Program-made: the position numbers and the translations under genes
DNA from: Escallonia rubra
Lineage: Eukaryota > Streptophyta > Magnoliopsida > Escalloniales > Escalloniaceae
Assembly (NCBI GenBank): GCA_033065855.1
Contig: JAVXUO010000173.1
Location: 1-64,000, forward strand
Length of the DNA: 64,000 bases
Direction: 5' to 3'
Shown: in pieces, positions 58,703-64,000 of the stretch
How the letters are laid out: each line of letters opens with the position of its first letter
Position numbering within the stretch: position 1 is the first letter of the stretch
Notes under the pieces: model-generated
The model's database searches: none
What the model was told of the DNA's origin: nothing
The model's input: the letters and a program-made list of their open reading frames with translations, nothing else

Positions 58703-61214
58703 GCATAGAGTTTAAACATTGTACAATTGGTTTTCTAGATTTATAGGGTTTACAAATATCGTGATAATTATACCACAAAATTTTCAACAATATATCATAG
58801 TAAAGAGTTTGATTTTATTTTCCTAGATCCTTATATATGGGATATAACCAGTTTGGTAGTCGTGAGGTCTTATTTAAAAATGTTGACTTATAATTTGTGT
58901 TATTAAATCTATATGGGATATAAGGATGAGTAGTTTATGCATATTACGTATATATTTATGTACATTTAACTCAATTGCAATGTCATTTTTTTCCTTCTAA
59001 ATTTAATATGTTATTTTCATTTTTTTTGGTATATGAATTTTTATATTTGTATTAAAGAATGGTTTCACTAATACAATAGTCAAAATTAAGTGATTAGGTT
59101 GAGTTCTAAAATTTTTAGAATTAATTTTTTAATTATACAACCCTCATTATTCTTGTAAAATGAATCAAATTTAAAAAATAAGATATCTATCAAAATTCAA
59201 ATCATTTGTTAGATTATTTTTTTGCTAAGTCTCATAAGTTGTTTAATCTTAATTATAACATTACCTTTTTCTTTTAAATCAAAGGTATTATTACCATTAT
59301 GTGTGTGTGTGTGTGTGTGGTGGTGGTGGTGGTGGTTTTAAAGATACAATAGTTAATATTAAGTTTTAATAAGTTAGTATAATGATTAGGTTGAGTTTTA
59401 AGATGATTAGAATTAGTTACATAGGACTTACAGAAAACCTTCATTACTCCTGCAAAATTAATTAGATAAAAAATAAAGGTATTATCAAAACTTAAATTTG
59501 TTATTATATCACGTTTTTATTCTAAATCTCATAAGTTATTTTTTGGGTCTATGAATTATAGTTTTCATATTAGAAAACACTTTTGAGGACATAGTTGTCA
59601 AAATGAAGTCTTAATAGATTAGTATATTGATTAGGTAGAGTTTAAAAAAGATGAGAATTAATTTTTAAATTAAATTTTCCCTCTAAATTGAAAGTATTAT
59701 TTTCGTTTTTTTTATATATAAGAGTTTTTATATTCATATTAGAGAGTACTTTTGAAGACATAATAGTCAATATTAAGTCCTAATAAGTTAGAGTAATGAT
59801 AAGGTTGAGTTCTAGAATGATTAGAATTAGAATTAATTTTATAATTTTAAGAGTATAATTGTCACAAAGAAGTCTTAATAGATTAGTATATTGTTTAGGT
59901 AGAATTTTAAAATGATTAGAATTAGTTTTTAAACTACATAAGACTTACTAATATAGAAATCAATTAATCATAAAATAATGATATAATGACATGTCATATA
60001 AAGAAGCGATGATTTATCGCGTAAAGAAGTTATCAATATCTTTCTCGCTTTACTTATTATATATTATATAGATATGCAAAACAAAATGACAATTCTCAAA
60101 AAACTGTTAATCTATACATTTCTTGCTGCATTTAACAACATTTAGTTTGCTACTTTTGAAAATATCAGTTCAAGAGGGATCGCCTTCAAACTTGGATTGG
60201 CCAGCCAGACAAAGAATTTGTATTGGCATAGCAAAAGGATTGGTGTATCTGCATGAGGAATCTCCTCTAAAAATTGTTCATAGAGACATCAAAGCGACCA
60301 ATGTACTGCTTGATAGTGACCTTAACGCAAAGATATCCGACTTTGGTTTGGCCAAGCTTGATGAAGAGGAAAATACCCACATTAGCACTAGAGTTGCTGG
60401 AACAGTGTAAGATGTCATTTTCATCCTTTTCCCTGTAGATTTTTAAATCTTGTTGCTTACTTACAAGTTGCTCATTCAAAAGAAAAATTGGGCTAACACG
60501 TGGTTACTTTGTGGAACCATTTCTGTAGAGGTTACATGGCACCAGAATATGCACAGTGGGGTTACTTAACCTACAAAGCAGACGTCTACAGTTTTGGGGT
60601 GGTTGCATTGGAGATAGTTGCTGGAATGAACAACATGAAATATCGTCCCGGTGAGGAGTATGTTTGTCTTCTCGATTGGGTAAGAGAGCCTGCCTTTTAG
60701 CATTTTAGCCTTTTTTTTTTTAATGCTATCCATTACCATTATGATGGTGAGTGTCTGATACTGTTGTGGAGGTTAGCATGTCTCGTGGTCTATTTTGTTT
60801 CAGGCTTTTGTTCTACAACGAAAAGGAAGTTTGATGGAACTAATGGATCCAAGACTGGGTTCAAGTTTCAACCAAGAGGAGGCAATAAGAATGATCAAGG
60901 TTGCTCTGCTATGTACTAATCCGTCTCCCGCGCTTAGGCCCATAATGTCTGCAGTAGTGGGCATGCTTCAAGGTCATATTAGTGTTCAGGAATTAAACAT
61001 GGAGCCTAGCATCTATGGTGATGACTTGATGCTTCAATCCCTGAGAGACAAACATAATGTGATGCGACCCGATAACTCAATTGAAATTGACGCCCTTATT
61101 CAGTCACCTGATGCAGCACCAAATAGCTCTTCCTCTACATCTGCCCAGTTTACTTCCTCCACATTTGAAGGATCTGTACACAGTCGATCGTTATTTTCCA
61201 TAGCAAAAGAGTGA
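47664..61214 (+). CDS. LRR-malectin receptor-like Ser/Thr kinase (LRR-VIII-2 type), copy B, 24 exons, one frameshift
   Basis: A membrane receptor kinase: extracellular LRRs and a malectin domain sense an unknown ligand and an intracellular kinase signals. Exons: 47664-47766, 48172-48361, 48788-48859, 48951-49019, 49107-49178, 49304-49375, 49511-49582, 49710-49778, 49871-49942, 50114-50185, 50270-50342, 50507-50575, 52788-52853, 53465-53533, 53618-53653, 53760-53794, 54207-54586, 54798-54993, 55185-55325, 55652-55770, 55927-56137, 60169-60406, 60529-60679, 60804-61214. Exons sum to 3058 nt, one more than 1019 codons; the extra base is a T at about 50322 in exon 11. Without it the protein would be 1018 residues, normal for the family; with it, a stop arises in exon 12 after about 314 residues. 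Junctions follow GT-AG except the GC donor of intron 1. Relatives in Arabidopsis include the At1g07650/At1g53430 group. Confidence 0.9.
50576..52787 (+). other. Copy B intron 12, 2.2 kb, expanded
   Basis: It is much longer than the other LRR introns (mostly under 400 bp), so an insertion is likely. Open frames of 101 and 63 codons (50769-51275) show no known domain. No element ends were recognised. Confidence 0.5.
52854..53464 (+). other. Copy B intron 13, 0.6 kb
   Basis: Ordinary intron sequence with a less AT-rich patch near 52930-53050. No gene or repeat is recognised. Confidence 0.5.
54207..54993 (+). other. Copy B exons 17-18: malectin domain
   Basis: Exon 17 (380 nt) starts [12 protein letters not shown] and carries [28 protein letters not shown] and RRVFDVYIQ. 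Exon 18 continues [10 protein letters not shown] to [11 protein letters not shown]. These are the conserved blocks of plant malectin domains in LRR-VIII kinases (approximately residues 405-595 of the repaired-length count). Malectin folds resemble carbohydrate-binding modules; the ligand is unknown. The domain is downstream of the frameshift. Confidence 0.9.
55185..55325 (+). other. Copy B exon 19: membrane helix and juxtamembrane
   Basis: After [10 protein letters not shown] there is one hydrophobic span of about 22 residues (from [12 protein letters not shown] to LLLIGIAY), followed by a basic stop-transfer region with GGRRSREQG. This is the single membrane pass between the malectin domain and the kinase. 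Confidence 0.9.
55652..61214 (+). other. Copy B exons 20-24: kinase domain and C-tail
   Basis: Exon 20 has the glycine loop GEGGFGPVY. Exon 21 has the ATP-binding Lys in VIAVKQL and Glu in EFVNEIGM. Exon 22 has HRDIKATN with the catalytic Asp and DFGLAKL with the Mg-binding Asp. Exon 23 has GYMAPEYA and [15 protein letters not shown]. Exon 24 completes the C-lobe ([12 protein letters not shown]) and a Ser-rich tail ending at TGA 61212. HRD type (RD kinase) and all catalytic residues are present, so the domain itself is sound. The residue after VY is Met rather than the usual Lys. Confidence 0.9.
56194..60072 (-). mobile_element. Helitron-like non-autonomous insertion (3.9 kb) in copy B intron 21
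   Basis: Intron 21 is 144 bp in copy A but 4031 bp in copy B. Comparison places the insert between A 56193 and T 60073, without target duplication. Read on the minus strand, the insert starts TCTATATAATATATAATAAG and ends GGGATTCTGGGCTAG followed by T. The TC start, CTAG end and A/T target are Helitron features; the near-terminal hairpin is weak. It holds no Rep/helicase gene. Its right third (58640-60000) is an irregular array of ~180-280-bp AT-rich units like those at 19630-21600, with (TA)n at about 58673-58698 and a GT/GGT run at about 59299-59335. A 78-codon frame at 57718-57954 has no recognisable domain. Confidence 0.65.
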
Positions 61215-61745
61215 TAGTAGCTATCCTCTGCCAACTAAGGGACTTTACTGTTGGTGAGTAGTCGATTAAGGTAAGTTAAAGCTTAGAATTGTTCGACACG
61301 TTGAACCCCTGCTTGTTTGAAACAAAATTTTATGTTGGTTGTTCTTTCTATGTTGCATTGTAACAGTTATTCTCAAGATGCTCATCAAAAAACTCGTGAC
61401 CTCTGATCCCTACGTAGGCAACCCAAGCTAAGAAAGATCGTATGATATGTATATTTTCTTGGGAAACTTTCTCATAGCTCAGTCAAATATTTCTTGTTGC
61501 ATTGAGATTACCCCTAAACCATGGCAGGATTGCAAGATTGGAAAATTTTAAAAGAAATTGCAAATAATGCACCGGTGACATTTGCCTTGTATTTCAAAAA
61601 CATATAGTCTGCGTAGGGTGAAATTGACTTGGACTTGACAAAACTAAGAACTAGACACTCTCATCATTGGGCCTATAAGAGGTACCCATCTGCTTTATTT
61701 GCTAAATGACCTCGCTGTGGCATGGCACCCTCAGGAGTGGTAGAC
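61215..61745. other. 3' flank of copy B, homologous to 25003-25570
   Basis: Colinear with the 3' flank of copy A up to the block TGGCA(C)CCTCAGGAGTGG near 61730. It marks the right edge of the tandem duplication. A 3' untranslated region must lie here; no clear poly-A signal could be singled out. Confidence 0.65.
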
Positions 61746-62704
61746 GAGCTCAATTGAACTACTATATCTAAAAATATTTTCAATGACCAAGAATTGGTGA
61801 AAAAAGTATCGCACAATTACTAACGCATCTTTGTAAATAGTGTATTCCAGCATATCCTACTTATCGGGATAATTGGTTAGAGAAAAAAAATGAGAAACAT
61901 CTGTAGGTAAAATCTGGTACAATTAGTCATATATAAATTCATCTTTTATATATTGGTTATAAATATACGTTGAATTGATCTGGTACAATGAGTCAAAATG
62001 TTATTTTAGTATAATACATTAATCACCTTAGTTGGTCATTTTTTATGATCTAAGGATAATCGGTTAATGTGGTTACGACCGTGAATCTTGGACAATGTTA
62101 TGTTATAGTACAATGTATCTAGAAAAAGTTAAATTAAAAATTTACATCGAGCTCAATTAATAGGTTATAATACAATGTAACTGAAAAAAGTAAATAAGAC
62201 AAGTTAAGATAATTTTTTTTCTTCTGTTTTTATATGTAGCTCCCATGAGATGTAATATCAATTTGTGTTTCTCGGTTCATATTTAAAAATGTTATTTTCA
62301 CCCTTGATATATTTTTCACCTCTTTTTTGTTGCTAAAAATATATATTAGTGACAATTCTAAATCTTTTAACAACAAAGAAGATGTAACGTAACATATATA
62401 TATATCAGGAGGTCAAACTAATCTCTTTCATATTACTTTATGTTAAGGGTGAAAGAAAAATAAAAATACACAAACAAAAATGTTCATAATAAAAAGTAGT
62501 ATCTAAACAATAAACTTTTTTAAATATTAAAATTTTGAAATGAGAAAATGAAAGAATTTCGAAATGAAGGAATTGTTGAAATAATCTATCCACGCACTAA
62601 CGTAGATATCCGTCCTCTTGGATCGGTGTACTACTACATGTCTTGTACTCGGGCCACACACAGAAAATGGCTATCAACGAAAGAGGAATCAGACATTTTG
62701 CTTT
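61746..62704. other. AT-rich intergenic stretch, nothing recognised
   Basis: Short AT runs, including a small (TA)n near 62395, and no gene. It ends at the GGG start of the last element. Confidence 0.45.
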
Positions 62705-64000
62705 GGGATAATACCATTTTACTCCCCTGAACTATTCCCGTTTTGTTATTTTGATCCCTGAACTTTAAAATTCGTTAAATCAGTCCTTGTACTTTGTGCC
62801 GTCATCAATTTAGTCCCTCCGTTAGCATTTCTGTTAAAACTCGGGGGTATTTTAGTCAAATAATGAAAAAATATGGGATAATACCATTTTAGTCCCCTGA
62901 ACTATCCTCGCTTTTTTATTTTGGTCCCTGTACTTTAAAATTCGTTAAATCAGTCCATGTACTTTGCATCGTCATTAATTTAGTCCCTCCGTTAGCATTT
63001 CTGTTAAAACTCGGGGGTATTTTAGTCAAATAATTAAAAAATATTTCATATCTCTTCCCTTTCTGCCTTCCCCCAACCCACACCACCCCCCCTCCCCTGC
63101 TGCATTTCCACCATTGTTACCACCACCATAAATCAACCATCACCACCAGCCGTTCGATCACTACCATTCTCAGACACAAGAAGACTTGTTCATCATACCT
63201 GTCATTAACCCCCCACTTTCCCCCATTCTTCTTCCCCCACATCTGCTGCGACCACCGTAAATCAACCATCGCCGCTTCCGCCTTTTCTCTAGCAATTGGT
63301 GGAATGCATAAGCCCTCCATAGATATGGGTGGACCTTCCTGGGTTTCCTTTGCAGATTCTTGTCATTTTTCGTTGCAGATCTGATAATGGAAGGAATTGG
63401 GTGGGCTTCCTAGTTTCCTTTGCTGTAATTGGGGTGTTAGTGTTGGGAGGGAGGAGGAAGGGTATGTTAAATCAGGTAAGAGATGTTCCACGTGGTGAGT
63501 CATATGTAATTGTAGTGGAAGATGATGGATGGGTTTAGTTTTAAAGAGATGAAATTTGGAGTTCATGATTTTAGTGGTGGCTGCTAGGATGGAGAAGAGA
63601 GGGAAGAAAGGAAGACGGGGAAGAAGAAGAAAGAGAAATGTAAGGGGGAGAGGTTGAGGACTATAAGGCTAGGGCTTGACTGAAATATCCCTAAATTTAT
63701 AACAGAAATGCTAACGGATGGACTAAATTAATGACGATGCAAAGTACATGGATTGATTTAACGAATTTCAAAGAACAGGGACCAAAATAAAAAAGCGGGG
63801 ATAGTTCAGGGGACTGAAATGGTATTATCCCATATTTTTTCATTATTTGACTAAAATACCCCCGAGATTTTAACAGAAATGCTAACGGATGGACTAAATT
63901 GATGACGACACAAAGTACGATGACTGATTTAACGAATTTTAAAATGCAGGGACCAAAATAACAAAACGGGGATAGTTCGGAGGAGTAAAATTGTATTATC
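62705..64000. mobile_element. Mutator-like element with doubled terminal inverted repeats, cut by the window end
   Basis: It starts GGGATAATACCATTTTACTC at 62705. The left terminal repeat (62705-63043) is two tandem copies of a 170-bp unit, the second starting at 62875. The right side (about 63676-64000) holds the same two units inverted, ending GTATTATC at the window edge, so only about two bases are missing. The interior (63044-63675) is less AT-rich, with a C/A-rich leader-like part and short frames (67-69 codons) but no transposase. It may be a captured gene fragment. GGG-start long terminal repeats suggest the Mutator superfamily; the target duplication cannot be seen. Confidence 0.65.

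Overview
This is nuclear DNA from a flowering plant, most likely a eudicot. It shows spliced genes with short AT-rich introns, a plant-specific LRR-malectin receptor kinase, a P-class PPR fragment, and plant-type Helitrons, hAT, Mutator-like, SINE and LTR elements. No bacterial, organellar or viral gene content is visible, and I cannot name the species.

Layout. 1-3500: tandem repeats, a MITE and a GC-richer stretch without a gene. 3500-8776: AT-rich repeats plus a decayed copy of the promoter and first exon of a receptor kinase. 8777-18764: two abutting giant inverted-repeat elements of one family (6.4 kb and 3.6 kb, arms about 1.69 and 1.36 kb) whose centres carry arrays of a 22-bp unit. 18765-21600: PPR fragment, a probable hAT end and AT-rich repeats. 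21907-25002: receptor-kinase pseudogene (copy A). 25615-40493: a Helitron end, then an LTR element carrying a second LTR element nested inside one LTR, then a third LTR element; all three have clean 5-bp target duplications. 40499-43583: a second Helitron end, a SINE and a hAT element. 44230-46290: another decayed promoter/first-exon copy. 47664-61214: the 24-exon LRR-malectin receptor kinase (copy B), with a 3.9 kb Helitron-like insertion in a kinase intron. 62705-64000: a Mutator-like element cut by the window end.

The only genes with evident host function belong to one receptor-kinase family (LRR-VIII-2 type: signal peptide, LRRs, malectin domain, one membrane helix, Ser/Thr kinase). The locus reads as an old tandem array. 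Copy B keeps every exon and all kinase motifs, but a 1-bp insertion in LRR exon 11 predicts a product of about 314 residues. Copy A keeps only the malectin-to-kinase half and has many lesions. Two further first-exon relics mark other lost copies. The rest is transposable-element sediment. The most unusual structure is the 10 kb pair of giant palindromes with shared 22-bp arrays.
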